Shown here one piece after another: positions 46,003-54,229 of a stretch of 64,000 nucleotides of DNA (its first letter is position 1; every line of letters starts with the position of its first letter). Made by a program: the position numbers and the translations under genes. This DNA comes from Psychrilyobacter piezotolerans (GTDB taxonomy: Bacteria > Fusobacteriota > Fusobacteriia > Fusobacteriales > Fusobacteriaceae). A model generated the notes under the pieces. That model had not been told where the DNA came from and ran no database searches. It saw only the letters and a list, made by a program, of their open reading frames with translations. The stretch spans positions 1 to 64,000 of the forward strand of contig NZ_QUAJ01000008.1 in the NCBI RefSeq assembly GCF_003391055.1, written 5' to 3'.

Positions 46003-47115
46003 GTGTTTATGGAATTTTTAATTGCACCAATTATCGTTGCACTTCTTGCTAGCGCACTTGCTCTCACTATCTCTATCTTAGACAAACATGTCAATAACTA
46101 TGGAGATGTAGAAATTAATATTAATAAAGGTAAAAAAGTGCTAGATGTAAAAGGGGGAGACAAACTCCTGACAACTTTATCTTCAGAAGGAGTTTTTCTT
46201 CCCTCTGGTTGTGGAGGAAGGGGATCTTGCGGAGCTTGTAAGTGTAAAATTTCCACAGATATAGGCCCTGTCCTTCCCACTGAAAAACCTTATTTATCCA
46301 TTGAAGAAATCAATAACAATACAAGATTGGCATGCCAAATCAAGGTAAAAAAAAACCTGGATGTATATATCCCGGAAGAATTATTCAACGCCAGAGAATT
46401 CTCCGGCATTGTTGAAGAAATCAATGATTTAACCTATGATATCAAAGAAGTTATCGTATCTATAGGAGATGAGTCTATAGATTTTGTTTCTGGAAGATAT
46501 ATTCAATTAGTTGTTCCTCCATATGGAAAAATAAAAGAATCCACTCAAAGGGCTTATTCTATTTCTTCTAAACCTTCAGAAAGAAATAAGGTTGCTATGT
46601 TAATTCGGCTGGTTCCAGACGGAATAGCTACCACATGGGTTCATAAGTATATGAAAGTAGGGGATAAATTAAGATTAATAGGACCTTTTGGTGAATTTGA
46701 AAAATCAGATTGTGAATCTGTAATGATTTGTATTGCTGGAGGATCTGGTATGGCTCCATTTAAGTCTATATTCCATGACATGTTAGAAAAAGGTGAAATT
46801 GATAGAGAAGTTTGGTATTTTTTTGGAGCCAGAACTACAAAAGATTTATTTTTACTTAAAGAATTTCAAGAAATGGAAAAAAAATGGCCTAACTTTCATT
46901 TTATTCCTGCACTATCAGATTGTTCACCTGATGAGAATTGGGATGGTGAACAAGGTTTGATTACTGATGTTCTGGATAAATATTTAAAATCTAAAATTAC
47001 TCCTTCTAAACACAAGGAAGGATTTCTTTGCGGAAGTCCGGGGATGATAGGGGCTTGTATTAATGTTCTCAATGACAACGGCATAAAAGATATTTTTTAC
47101 GACAATTTTGCATAA
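46003..47115 (+). CDS. nqrF: NQR-type NADH dehydrogenase subunit F
   Basis: 370 residues: an N-terminal membrane anchor (about 5-27), a 2Fe-2S ferredoxin domain (CGGRGSCGACKC, about 70-81, fourth Cys in LACQ), an FAD domain (RAYSISS, about 185-191) and an NADH domain (IAGGSGMAPFKSI, about 246-258; C-terminal FCGSPGM-like LCGSPGM). This is the subunit that distinguishes NQR from RNF, since it oxidises NADH directly. Slightly shorter than Vibrio NqrF (408). Last complex gene; no nqrA or rnfC/rnfB follows. Confidence 0.93.
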   Translation: MFMEFLIAPIIVALLASALALTISILDKHVNNYGDVEININKGKKVLDVKGGDKLLTTLSSEGVFLPSGCGGRGSCGACKCKISTDIGPVLPTEKPYLSIEEINNNTRLACQIKVKKNLDVYIPEELFNAREFSGIVEEINDLTYDIKEVIVSIGDESIDFVSGRYIQLVVPPYGKIKESTQRAYSISSKPSERNKVAMLIRLVPDGIATTWVHKYMKVGDKLRLIGPFGEFEKSDCESVMICIAGGSGMAPFKSIFHDMLEKGEIDREVWYFFGARTTKDLFLLKEFQEMEKKWPNFHFIPALSDCSPDENWDGEQGLITDVLDKYLKSKITPSKHKEGFLCGSPGMIGACINVLNDNGIKDIFYDNFA

Positions 47116-47252
47116 AAAAATGGTTAATCTAGATTTCTGTAAATAAAAGGATAGTTGCAATTAATTATACAATTCAAGAAATAAAATAAATTTGGGTATT
47201 TTATACATTATATAGTAAACTAATATTAATCAAAATATAAGGGGGGAACTGT

Positions 47253-47510
47253 ATGAATCCAAGAGTTGATCGAATTATAAAAGAATTGTCTATGTATGAA
47301 AGAGCCGAGGAAGTGGGTACATTTTTAAAATTACACGATACTGTTATACATGAATTACACATAGAATTAGATCGTGTTTATGATACCATTGCAAAAGAAG
47401 AGGCAGAATCAGATATAAAAGAATTGGAATCATATTCAACCGAGGTCACTGATCACCATAAGAAAGAGCTGCTTCATGAGATCATTGCCTATATAGAAAA
47501 AAAAGTTTAA
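47253..47510 (+). CDS. Unknown 85-aa helical protein downstream of nqrF
   Basis: 85 residues, predicted almost fully helical and acidic, without cysteine, signal peptide or membrane span; histidines recur (HDTVIHELHIELD and TDHHKKELLHE). GGGGGGA precedes the ATG. No family recognised. It lies between nqrF and a cNMP-domain gene with 33-137-bp gaps, so co-expression with the complex is likely. The histidine/acidic pattern might bind metal, but I cannot show it. Confidence 0.7.
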   Translation: MNPRVDRIIKELSMYERAEEVGTFLKLHDTVIHELHIELDRVYDTIAKEEAESDIKELESYSTEVTDHHKKELLHEIIAYIEKKV

Positions 47511-47543
47511 AATCAAAAATGTAAGGGAGTTTTAATTATCACT

Positions 47544-48065
47544 ATGAATACAAAAAAATCTAAACCTGAAGTAACTTACAAGGAAAAACAATTGATTTTT
47601 TCTATGTTAAATAAAATATCACTCTTTGGCGGGTTGACTGCCGGAGAACTGGAATGTCTTATCCCTATGCTGACTACAGCTTCCTTTAAAAAAGGAGAGG
47701 CCGTTTTCACCCAGGGAGAATCACCAAATAATATCTTTATTATTCAAAGTGGTGAAATTAAAATTGTTAAGCAACTAGATGAAACAGAGGTAGAATTAGT
47801 TAGATTTAAGGAAGGAAATTTATTTGGTGAAACGGAACTTATTGGTATCTTCAAATATATTGCCTCTGCTATTGCTATAACAGATGTGAAATTACTTGTA
47901 TTTTCTAAATCTGCACTTTACTCCCTGCACAGCAAAAATACTAAATTATTTAGCAAGATAATTTTAAATGTTGCCCGTGAATCTTGTCGAAGAACTGCTA
48001 ATACCGATGAATATTGGTTAGGCGAATTGGCAAAATTAAGAAAAAACCACAAAGAACAGATATAA
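47544..48065 (+). CDS. Cyclic-nucleotide-binding-domain protein without HTH
   Basis: 173 residues. Residues 25-140 form a Crp-type cNMP-binding fold (SLFGGLTAGELECL, EAVFTQGESPNNIFIIQSGEIKI, shown here in parts), and the phosphate-binding cassette is FKEGNLFGETELI. The Arg that contacts the cyclic phosphate in Crp is replaced (FKYIASA), so cAMP binding is doubtful. The ~30-residue tail is too short for a winged helix, so it is probably not a transcription factor. Its place after nqrF suggests a sensor or regulator of that complex; function unknown. Confidence 0.75.
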   Translation: MNTKKSKPEVTYKEKQLIFSMLNKISLFGGLTAGELECLIPMLTTASFKKGEAVFTQGESPNNIFIIQSGEIKIVKQLDETEVELVRFKEGNLFGETELIGIFKYIASAIAITDVKLLVFSKSALYSLHSKNTKLFSKIILNVARESCRRTANTDEYWLGELAKLRKNHKEQI

Positions 48066-48097
48066 GTTACGATATATATATATATATTTTAAATATC

Positions 48098-48127
48098 AAA
48101 GTGGTAGATATCTCTACCACTTTTTTA
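48098..48127 (+). terminator. Terminator of the nqr operon
   Basis: AAAGTGGTAGA and TCTACCACTTT form an 11-bp stem with loop TATC, followed by T. Confidence 0.85.
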
Positions 48128-48204
48128 TGATTTAGGAAATTACACCAGGATTTCTGCCGGTGAATGACACTTAAAAATTATGAAATTCTAGATTATTCTT
48201 ATCT

Positions 48205-48233
48205 GGATGCAACGTCATGTTGCTTTTTTATGA
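48205..48233 (+). repeat. GCAACGTCAYGTTGC palindrome, second copy
   Basis: TATCTGGATGCAACGTCATG then TTGC and six T. Same word, inverted, at 8353-8381; a degenerate form at 23510. With its T tail it could be a terminator. Confidence 0.5.
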
Positions 48234-48263
48234 TTTTAAAAATTTAAATTAGGAGTAAAAAAA

Positions 48264-49121
48264 ATGATAAGAAAAAAAATAAAAATAACAGCCTTACTGA
48301 GCCTGGCTATCTCCATAAGCAGTTTTTCCATGGATATCTATACCCCAAAAGCCCCACCCAGCATCCCTATGTTACCTATGAAAGATGAAGTCAAAATCCA
48401 TTATTATCAGGATGTCCATACAGAAATTATTCCTAAGATCATTAAAAACCAAGATGGAATCTATGTTATCCCCACTAACCTGGGCGAAAATTTAAAAAAT
48501 AAAGGCCTTGAATTAAAACTACTGGGGGTAACCAGCCAGGGGCTCATCTCCATAATATCAAATAAAAAAATAGAGAATATAAGAGATTTGGATGGTGAGA
48601 ACATCCTAATTGGAGCTCAGGGTTCATCCCCCGATATAATTTCAAAATTCCTGTTTAAAAAAAATAATATAGCTCCTAAGATCACCTACAGATCCACTCC
48701 AGAGATAGCTAAATTGATGATCCTTCAAAAAGGCGACAATGCTGTCCTGCCTGAACCAATGGCTACCTTGGTTCTTGAAAAAAATTCTAAACTGATCAGA
48801 ACCATCGTATACAGGGACGAATGGAGAAAATTAACTTCCCTTTCTGGAATCCCCCAGGTAGGGCTCTATACAACCAGCAAATACAGTAAAACTCATTCTA
48901 AAGAGATAGAAAATTTTATAGATGAGTATAAAAAAAACCTGAAAGATCTTAAAAAAAATCCCGATGAATTTATAGACCTGGCTCAGGTTAATTTTAATAT
49001 TAATCTCAGTAAGAAAGGATATGAAGAATCTATCAAATATATGAATTTAACCCTTATCGATGGAAAAAAAGGAGATAAACTGGTAAAAGAATATATAAAA
49101 ATTTTAGGAGAGAACAGATGA
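48264..49121 (+). CDS. ABC transporter substrate-binding protein (SsuA/ThiY/NMT1-like)
   Basis: 285 residues. Signal peptide 1-22 (ends SSFSMD; no lipobox cysteine). The rest is a type II periplasmic-binding fold of the NMT1/SsuA group: VIPTNLGENLKNKG near 72, RDLDGENILIGAQGSSPD near 110-127 and MILQKGDNAVLPEP near 152-165. Such proteins bring sulfonates, thiamine precursors or nitrate to the permease; the ligand cannot be read here. ATGA overlap with the permease gene. Confidence 0.82.
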   Translation: MIRKKIKITALLSLAISISSFSMDIYTPKAPPSIPMLPMKDEVKIHYYQDVHTEIIPKIIKNQDGIYVIPTNLGENLKNKGLELKLLGVTSQGLISIISNKKIENIRDLDGENILIGAQGSSPDIISKFLFKKNNIAPKITYRSTPEIAKLMILQKGDNAVLPEPMATLVLEKNSKLIRTIVYRDEWRKLTSLSGIPQVGLYTTSKYSKTHSKEIENFIDEYKKNLKDLKKNPDEFIDLAQVNFNINLSKKGYEESIKYMNLTLIDGKKGDKLVKEYIKILGENR

Positions 49122-49840
49122 AAAAAAAATTGATTCCCATGATCATATTTTTATTTTTATGGGCCGGGATCTCAGCTAAGGTATCTCCTATAATTTTACC
49201 TTCTCCTTTACGGGTTTTCTATACCTCATTATTTTTATTGCAGAATAATTATAATGAGATCCTGATTACCCTGAGTCGGCTGGGAGCTTCCCTTATCCTG
49301 ACTTACCTTATAGGGATTTTTTTGGCTTTTGGAATAGTTTCTTCTAAAAACCTTAAGATCCTTATCCAGCCTGGATTACTTTTTATGCAGAGTACTCCTA
49401 TAATTTCATGGATTTTACTGGCATTAATCTGGTTTGACAGCAGATATATACCAATCTTCATAATTTGTATCAATGCCATCCCTATCCTGGTCTTAAATGT
49501 CGTCAGCGGGATGGAGGGGATCGATAAAAAAATATTGGAGATGGCAAGTATATATAATATTTCAAAAAAAGACCGTTTTTATAAGATACAGCTTCCTTCC
49601 CTTATCAGATTCCTTCTCCCTGCCACCGAGATCATCCTTGGGTCTTCATTTAAGGTGATCGTCATGGCAGAGGTTATCTCAAGGGTCGGCAGTGGAATTG
49701 GAAATGGTTTAAACATCGGATGGCTCAATATAGAAACAGATACAATTTTAGGATGGACCCTGATAATATATGTTCTCAGTTTCCTCATTTCAAAAACAAT
49801 TTTAACATCTTTAAAAAACAGATTCAGGAGGTACTTATGA
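49118..49840 (+). CDS. ABC transporter permease (SsuC/ThiX-like)
   Basis: 240 residues, six spans (first starts at residue 5). The EAA loop that contacts the ATPase is seen near 148-165 (EMASIYNISKKDRFYKIQLP). C-terminal SRVGSGIGNGLNIGW is typical of the taurine/sulfonate/thiamine permease branch. Overlaps the binding-protein gene by four bases and the ATPase gene by four bases. Confidence 0.87.
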   Translation: MKKKLIPMIIFLFLWAGISAKVSPIILPSPLRVFYTSLFLLQNNYNEILITLSRLGASLILTYLIGIFLAFGIVSSKNLKILIQPGLLFMQSTPIISWILLALIWFDSRYIPIFIICINAIPILVLNVVSGMEGIDKKILEMASIYNISKKDRFYKIQLPSLIRFLLPATEIILGSSFKVIVMAEVISRVGSGIGNGLNIGWLNIETDTILGWTLIIYVLSFLISKTILTSLKNRFRRYL

Positions 49841-50523
49841 TTGAATTAAAAGATCTTTCCCTCACCTTCCATGGGGAAAAAATCCTGGATAAGATCACAT
49901 ATAAATTTAAAAAAAATAAGGTCACTGCAATCTTAGGCCCCTCTGGAGGAGGGAAAACCAGCCTCTTTAATATTATCGCCGGAATAGAAATAAATCATTC
50001 GGGGGAGGTCATTAAAAATTTTGAAAATGTAGGTTATATATTCCAGGAGGACAGACTCCTCCCCTGGGAAAGTGTAAAAGAAAATTTGAATATCATTCCA
50101 GGAGCTACAGAAGAAAAAATACTTTATATCCTGGAACTTCTGCACATCCCCCACAAGGCAGACCATCTGGTTAAAAATTTAAGCGGAGGGGAAAAACAAA
50201 GGGTTGCAATAGCCCGTGCTTTTCTATACGATACAGAGTTGATACTGATGGATGAATCTTTAAAATCTCTGGATTTTTCCCTGAAAATAAAATTGATCGA
50301 TCTGATCATCTCCCTTTTGGAAAAATACTCAAAAACTCTCATCATGATAAGTCACGATATAGATGAGATCCTCCTCATGGCAGATGAAGTGATTATATTT
50401 TCTAAAAAACCAACTGTTATAGAAGAGGTTCTCACCATTGATTTCCCAAAATCTGAACGAACCCTGTCTTCCAAAGAATTGAAAATATACAAAAATAAAA
50501 TCTATGATGCGATCCTGAAATAG
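49837..50523 (+). CDS. ABC transporter ATPase (SsuB/ThiZ-like)
   Basis: 228 residues. Walker A GPSGGGKTS (about 34-42), Q-loop IFQEDRLLPW (about 74-83, the extended DRLLPW form typical of nitrate/sulfonate/taurine transporters), signature LSGGEKQR (about 120-127), Walker B LILMDESLKSLD (about 141) and H-loop ISHD. Start at ATG 49837, overlapping the permease stop (ATGA) with AGGAGG upstream; a frame upstream of this is noise inside the permease gene. Confidence 0.92.
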   Translation: MIELKDLSLTFHGEKILDKITYKFKKNKVTAILGPSGGGKTSLFNIIAGIEINHSGEVIKNFENVGYIFQEDRLLPWESVKENLNIIPGATEEKILYILELLHIPHKADHLVKNLSGGEKQRVAIARAFLYDTELILMDESLKSLDFSLKIKLIDLIISLLEKYSKTLIMISHDIDEILLMADEVIIFSKKPTVIEEVLTIDFPKSERTLSSKELKIYKNKIYDAILK

Positions 50524-50556
50524 GCCCTGCATCACTATAATTAGGAGAGTGAGTCC

Positions 50557-50835
50557 ATGCAAAACATATTAATATCATTAATCTTAGGCATTTTAATAGG
50601 TTCTACGGTGAAATTTTCCGATAAGATGAAAAAATTTAATGCAACATTTCAGCATTTAGGAGTAATTCTTTTATTGTTTGCCATTGGGATTACCATTGGG
50701 ATCAACCGGTCATTGCTCGGTAATTTAAAGGAAATAGGCGGTATTTCCCTTGTTTTTGCCGTTCTCACTTCCCTATTCAGTATCATTTTGGTATTTTTCA
50801 TGAGCAGAATAATAATTAAAGGGAGGAATAATTAA
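50557..50835 (+). CDS. lysO: LysO-type lysine exporter, N-terminal part
   Basis: 92 residues, three hydrophobic spans, matching the first part of E. coli LysO (YbjE, 299 aa): SLILGILIGS near 6-15 and LLLFAIGITIGINRSLL near 38-54. The second part is encoded by the next gene, whose start overlaps by one base, so the exporter is made as two chains. It follows the ABC ATPase by 33 bp and may share its transcript. Confidence 0.82.
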   Translation: MQNILISLILGILIGSTVKFSDKMKKFNATFQHLGVILLLFAIGITIGINRSLLGNLKEIGGISLVFAVLTSLFSIILVFFMSRIIIKGRNN

Positions 50836-51431
50836 TGACATTATCTATAGTTGCTTCTGTGATAACAGGTATTTTAGGAGGATATTTTTTCATTTCTGAA
50901 TCTTTTACCCAGCACATCGATATCCTTATAGATTCAGCACTTTATTTTTTAATATTTTGTGTAGGAATAGACATAGGATTAAATAAGCATATTTTTAAGG
51001 ATCTAAAAAAACATAGTTTAATTATTTTAATAATTCCAACTTCTATAATTGCAGGGAGTTTAATAGGAGGACTTATCACCGGCTATATCTTTCATATGCC
51101 TAAAAACTTAAGTATGGCTATTTCCTCTGGTTTCGGATGGTACAGCCTTTCCGGTATTATCCTCACACAATTGCATAGCGCGGAGATAGGCACCATAGCC
51201 TTTTTAACCAATATCTTCCGGGAACTCATCACTGTGGTTTCTATACCATTCATTGCAAAATATTTAAACGACTACACCGCTATAGCTCCTGCAGGAGCCA
51301 CTTCCATGGATTCTACACTTCCTATAATCTCTAAATACACCAACCCGGAAACCGTTGTGATAGCATTTATCAACGGAATTTTATTGTCGGGATTAGTCCC
51401 TGTCTTAGTTCCTTTTTTCTATTCTATCTAG
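50835..51431 (+). CDS. lysO: LysO-type lysine exporter, C-terminal part
   Basis: 198 residues, about six spans. The DUF340/LysO core is intact: LIFCVGIDIGLN near 37-48, SSGFGWYSLSGIIL near 96-109 (the most conserved motif), FLTNIFRELITV near 122-133 and GATSMDSTLPII near 153-164. Exports lysine or its toxic analogue in E. coli. The final third of the conserved family is complete. Because both parts are needed, loss of either would abolish export. Confidence 0.85.
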   Translation: MTLSIVASVITGILGGYFFISESFTQHIDILIDSALYFLIFCVGIDIGLNKHIFKDLKKHSLIILIIPTSIIAGSLIGGLITGYIFHMPKNLSMAISSGFGWYSLSGIILTQLHSAEIGTIAFLTNIFRELITVVSIPFIAKYLNDYTAIAPAGATSMDSTLPIISKYTNPETVVIAFINGILLSGLVPVLVPFFYSI

Positions 51432-51472
51432 GCAGGGTCAATAAAAATTAAATTTTAAAAGGAGTAATTGTG

Positions 51473-51637
51473 ATGAATCCAAGTATTATTATTGAAGGTT
51501 TTGGAATAGGAGCAGGATTCCTTTCCCCTTTATTTAAGAAAGATATAACTTGGAAAGTTTCAGACTTTGCTATAGGCTGTGTAATGCTTACAATCGCTTA
51601 TAAATTATTTGAATTTGGGGTTAATAATTATATTTAA
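51473..51637 (+). CDS. Small 54-aa hydrophobic protein of unknown function
   Basis: ATG 51473 (or GTG 51470) after AAAAGGAG starts a 54-residue protein with two moderately hydrophobic stretches (SIIIEGFGIGAGFL and FAIGCVMLTIAYKLF). No family recognised. It lies 42 bases after lysO in the same orientation and ends just before a terminator, so it is probably the last gene of that transcript. Confidence 0.62.
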   Translation: MNPSIIIEGFGIGAGFLSPLFKKDITWKVSDFAIGCVMLTIAYKLFEFGVNNYI

Positions 51638-51657
51638 AATTTATTTAAGATTAACTT

Positions 51658-51684
51658 AAGAGCACTGAAGTGTTCTTTTTTTTT
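51658..51684 (+). terminator. Terminator after the 54-aa protein gene
   Basis: AAGAGCACT and AGTGTTCTT form a nine-bp stem (one wobble) with a T tail. Confidence 0.75.
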
Positions 51685-51743
51685 GGCAAAAATCTCAAAA
51701 ATGTTATATAATGTTATCGCTACTAATAAACAGGAGGATTAAT

Positions 51744-52355
51744 ATGAAAAAACTGACGCTACTTATGATAATGGTTGCTTCTCTGACACTGACTAACGAG
51801 CTGTATGCTAAAGGCAATTCTGGAAAGGATAAACCCGAGAAAGAGAAGCCTGAAAGGGATAAACCCGAAAAACATGAAAAGAATATAAAAGCAGAAGATG
51901 CCAAAAAAAACTGGGGACAACTTAAAGATGAAGTGGGCAGTTATAACGAAGATCAACTTAAAGAATTTTTGGGTTTGGAGGAACTCAGCAAACCCATAGG
52001 AGATTATACCGACAAGGAAATAAAGGCGGCTATCAAGACTAAAAAAAGAGTCAGAAATGAGATCAGAAAGGAAATGGAAAAAAATCCTGATTTGGATTTA
52101 AGCTCACTGGAAGGATATGATCCAAATCATCCCAATGACCTGGAAAAATTGGTTCAGAAGCTGATCGGTGATTATTCTGGTGCTGAGGTAAATATAGAAA
52201 CTGTAAATGCTTTAAAGGAAGCAGGAATTAGTGATATTTCTATAAATAAAATAAAAAAATCTCTTTTAAAATATAATGAAAACCTGGATATTCCAGCAGA
52301 ATCTGCCGATGGAACAAAAACTTTCGGAGATACTGAAGAAATACAAGGAGAATAA
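51744..52355 (+). CDS. Secreted charged protein with a KPEK repeat
   Basis: 203 residues. Signal peptide 1-22 (MKKLTLLMIMVASLTLTNEL... ends YA). Next comes a low-complexity KDKPEKEKPERDKPEKHEK stretch (about 28-46), then a helical domain with EDQLKEFLGLEEL near 68-80. No known family. Start is ATG 51744 with CAGGAGG; a longer frame from 51711 has no site. Likely periplasmic or surface associated; function unknown. Confidence 0.7.
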   Translation: MKKLTLLMIMVASLTLTNELYAKGNSGKDKPEKEKPERDKPEKHEKNIKAEDAKKNWGQLKDEVGSYNEDQLKEFLGLEELSKPIGDYTDKEIKAAIKTKKRVRNEIRKEMEKNPDLDLSSLEGYDPNHPNDLEKLVQKLIGDYSGAEVNIETVNALKEAGISDISINKIKKSLLKYNENLDIPAESADGTKTFGDTEEIQGE

Positions 52356-52382
52356 TTTATATATTTCCGGATCCTGATCACC

Positions 52383-52419
52383 AAAAAAGACTCTCAGAAA
52401 AATATTCTGAGAGTCTCTT
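52383..52419. terminator. Bidirectional terminator
   Basis: AGACTCTCAGAA and TTCTGAGAGTCT form a 12-bp stem with A run to the left and T-rich tail to the right, between convergent genes. Confidence 0.85.
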
Positions 52420-52437
52420 TATTTAATCGATTTTTAC

Positions 52438-53115
52438 TTATACCACACGACCATAAGCTGAGTCTTCTGGAAAAATCTCTCCATATTTCTCATAGTTATC
52501 TATTTTTATATATTCTCCATCCCTGTATACTGCAGGCCTTACCCTTCTACTCTTAATAGCATCTATTAAATCTTTTTCAGTTTCAATATCATCCAAAAAT
52601 TTTGTACAATATTTACCTATTGCATCACTGGTATGGCAGTCACTGGCTGCCGTAGTAGCTAAATTCAATTCAATGGCACTTTCAAAGGCATTTAGATTAT
52701 TATAAGATTTTGTACTGCCGTTAAAAGTTTCGATAGCAGTAAGACCTTTTAGATTTTTCAGGTGTTTTCCGCATCCTCTGTTATTTTCCCTGAATGGATG
52801 AGCAGCAATGGTAACTCCTCCCTTGGAGTTGACTAAATCTATTAATTCCTGGGCATAAAGTTTTTCTGTAGGAATATCATCTAATCCAAATACCAATATA
52901 TCTCCTTCATGGGTTAGGATTTCAGCTCCTACAAAGATCTTGAAATCATGTTTTTTTCCATATTGAACAGCATATTCTTTAACTTTATTATTATCGTGAT
53001 CTGTAATACAGATCCCGTTGAGTCCCATGGTTTTTGCTCTTTTTACAATTTCTGAAATTTTAATGAAACTGTCATCTGAACCTTCTATACAGTGCATGTG
53101 TGTATCTATAAACAT
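52438..53115 (-). CDS. PHP-domain metal phosphoesterase
   Basis: 225 residues covering a complete PHP domain: DTHMHC (4-9), ITDHDN (37-42), GAEI (67-70), AAHPFREN (104-111) and SDCH (about 157-160), which are the four metal-binding motifs. Similar stand-alone PHP proteins cleave nucleotides or 3',5'-bisphosphates or act in histidinol-phosphate-like reactions; the substrate cannot be told. Start preceded by AAGGAG. Confidence 0.85.
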   Translation of the reverse strand: MFIDTHMHCIEGSDDSFIKISEIVKRAKTMGLNGICITDHDNNKVKEYAVQYGKKHDFKIFVGAEILTHEGDILVFGLDDIPTEKLYAQELIDLVNSKGGVTIAAHPFRENNRGCGKHLKNLKGLTAIETFNGSTKSYNNLNAFESAIELNLATTAASDCHTSDAIGKYCTKFLDDIETEKDLIDAIKSRRVRPAVYRDGEYIKIDNYEKYGEIFPEDSAYGRVV

Positions 53116-53687
53116 TTTTTTCTCCTTCTTCTAAATATGATTAGTTTTTTCTGATTTTTAACGCAATATTTATAATCTTTCTATCTTTGATCTTCCATTT
53201 TTTTCTATAAAAAAATGGTTCAATAAAAACAGGGAGTATCCTCCACATATATATTGATAATTTTTATCCGATAAAGCCCCATAACAATGGCATAAAAATA
53301 TGAATCCCTTTGGGATTTTGCCCTATAGAATTTTAAAGTTTTGTATTAAAATATAAAAGATGATCTAAGCAGAAAAAAAAGCAATAGATATAGTTTTTAA
53401 AACTATAAGAAAAGAAGTTAGGAACAGAAATATCTCTAAACCGACCTTATCTATACTATCCATTTGCAATAGATCTCGTAACTCCCGCCGGAAGTTTCAA
53501 CTAATTGTCAGTTTCATTGAAATTTTTTCATGTTTCCTCCTAAAATGTTTTTTATTAATTCATTATGTATTATTTTACAATATCTTTAAATATCATGTCA
53601 ACACTATTTTTTAAAAATTCATTATAATGTATGATATAATATTTAAATAGAGAAGTAAATTAAACCTAGCCTGTGGAGGAGAATATT
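53116..53687. other. AT-rich spacer before the 27-aa gene
   Basis: No gene seen. It has a small AATCCC-TTT-GGGATT hairpin near 53311 and, near 53629-53643, two TATAAT-like hexamers suited to drive the small gene at 53688. Confidence 0.45.
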
Positions 53688-53771
53688 TTGAGTTTAAAAA
53701 AAAGAGATTATATTAGAACAATTATCATTGGAATACTTGGTGGAATAGCTTTATTGATAGTAACGAGATAG
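53688..53771 (+). CDS. 27-aa membrane peptide, monocistronic
   Basis: TTG at 53688 with GGAGGAG upstream encodes MSLKKRDYIRTIIIGILGG and then IALLIVTR: a basic N-terminus and one transmembrane helix. A promoter-like TATAAT lies about 45 bases upstream and a strong terminator begins nine bases after the stop, so it looks like a complete small transcription unit. Could be a type I toxin-like or regulatory membrane peptide; no antisense partner identified. Confidence 0.6.
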   Translation: MSLKKRDYIRTIIIGILGGIALLIVTR

Positions 53772-53780
53772 AATATCGGA

Positions 53781-53818
53781 AAAGGGAGCAATAATTCAAA
53801 AAATTATTGCTCCCTTTT
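53781..53818 (+). terminator. Strong terminator of the 27-aa gene
   Basis: A perfect 16-bp stem starting AAAGGGAGCAATAATT (53781-53796; 53802-53817), then T. Confidence 0.9.
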
Positions 53819-53830
53819 TATATTAATTTT

Positions 53831-54051
53831 TTAATCTATCAATTCTTTTAAATTATTTTCAAAAAATCTTTTGAATCCATCTTCCATCTTGTCTTTACTT
53901 TCAGATTCATTCTTTATTTCTAAATAATATTTCCCACTTTGAATTTCTTTAGAAAGTGAATCTATTGGAAACCCTGATAATCTTTTTTCATATGGTTAAT
54001 TTTTGAATCATTAGTTGTTCCATAGAGTATTTTCATAATTCTTTTATTCAT
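53831..54051 (-). pseudogene. Frameshifted 73-aa gene of unknown function
   Basis: ATG 54051 (GGAGAAAGGA upstream) reads MNKRIMKILYGTTNDSKI, then stops after DYQGFQ. Adding one A to a six-A run restores KKRLSGFPIDSLSKEIQ and continues to ...FFENNLKELID at 53831. The start overlaps the stop of the upstream gene by eight bases. No family recognised; both halves have normal codon use, so the lesion is probably recent or a sequencing slip. Confidence 0.6.
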
Positions 54052-54229
54052 TCCTTTCTCCTGGTTCAAAATCATTTTTAAGCCATCTCATAAAATTATT
54101 ACTATGCAATAAATAAGTTTTTCTGGTATTTGCTTTTAAATATTCATTTTCTTCTGTCTTTGGAACTTCTTTTTCATACTGAGAATATAGTTCTTCTAAT
54201 TTTTTTAATAATCCTTTAGATACTTTCAT
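54044..54229 (-). CDS. Small helical protein with an integrase-like SAM fold motif
   Basis: 61 residues, no signal peptide. The C-terminal half reads KANTRKTYLLHSNNFMRWL then KNDFEPG, a pattern like the helical core-binding motif of tyrosine recombinases, here free-standing. Possibly a DNA-binding partner of the frameshifted gene overlapping its end. GGGGGAGA before the ATG. Function unknown. Confidence 0.55.
   Translation of the reverse strand: MKVSKGLLKKLEELYSQYEKEVPKTEENEYLKANTRKTYLLHSNNFMRWLKNDFEPGERNE

Noticed and set aside
43315-47115. Naming the complex RNF
   Set aside because: No RnfB or RnfC is present and the last gene has the ferredoxin-FAD-NADH layout of NqrF, so NQR-type is the better name despite the short NqrB.
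49720-49836. Longer start for the ABC ATPase
   Set aside because: The extra 39 codons lie within the permease gene in another frame and the ATG at 49837 has a strong site and the family N-terminus.
53311-53325. AATCCC-TTT-GGGATT hairpin as a further copy of the two-hairpin element
   Set aside because: It lacks the GGTGATGCCC core and the GTTTAC hairpin.
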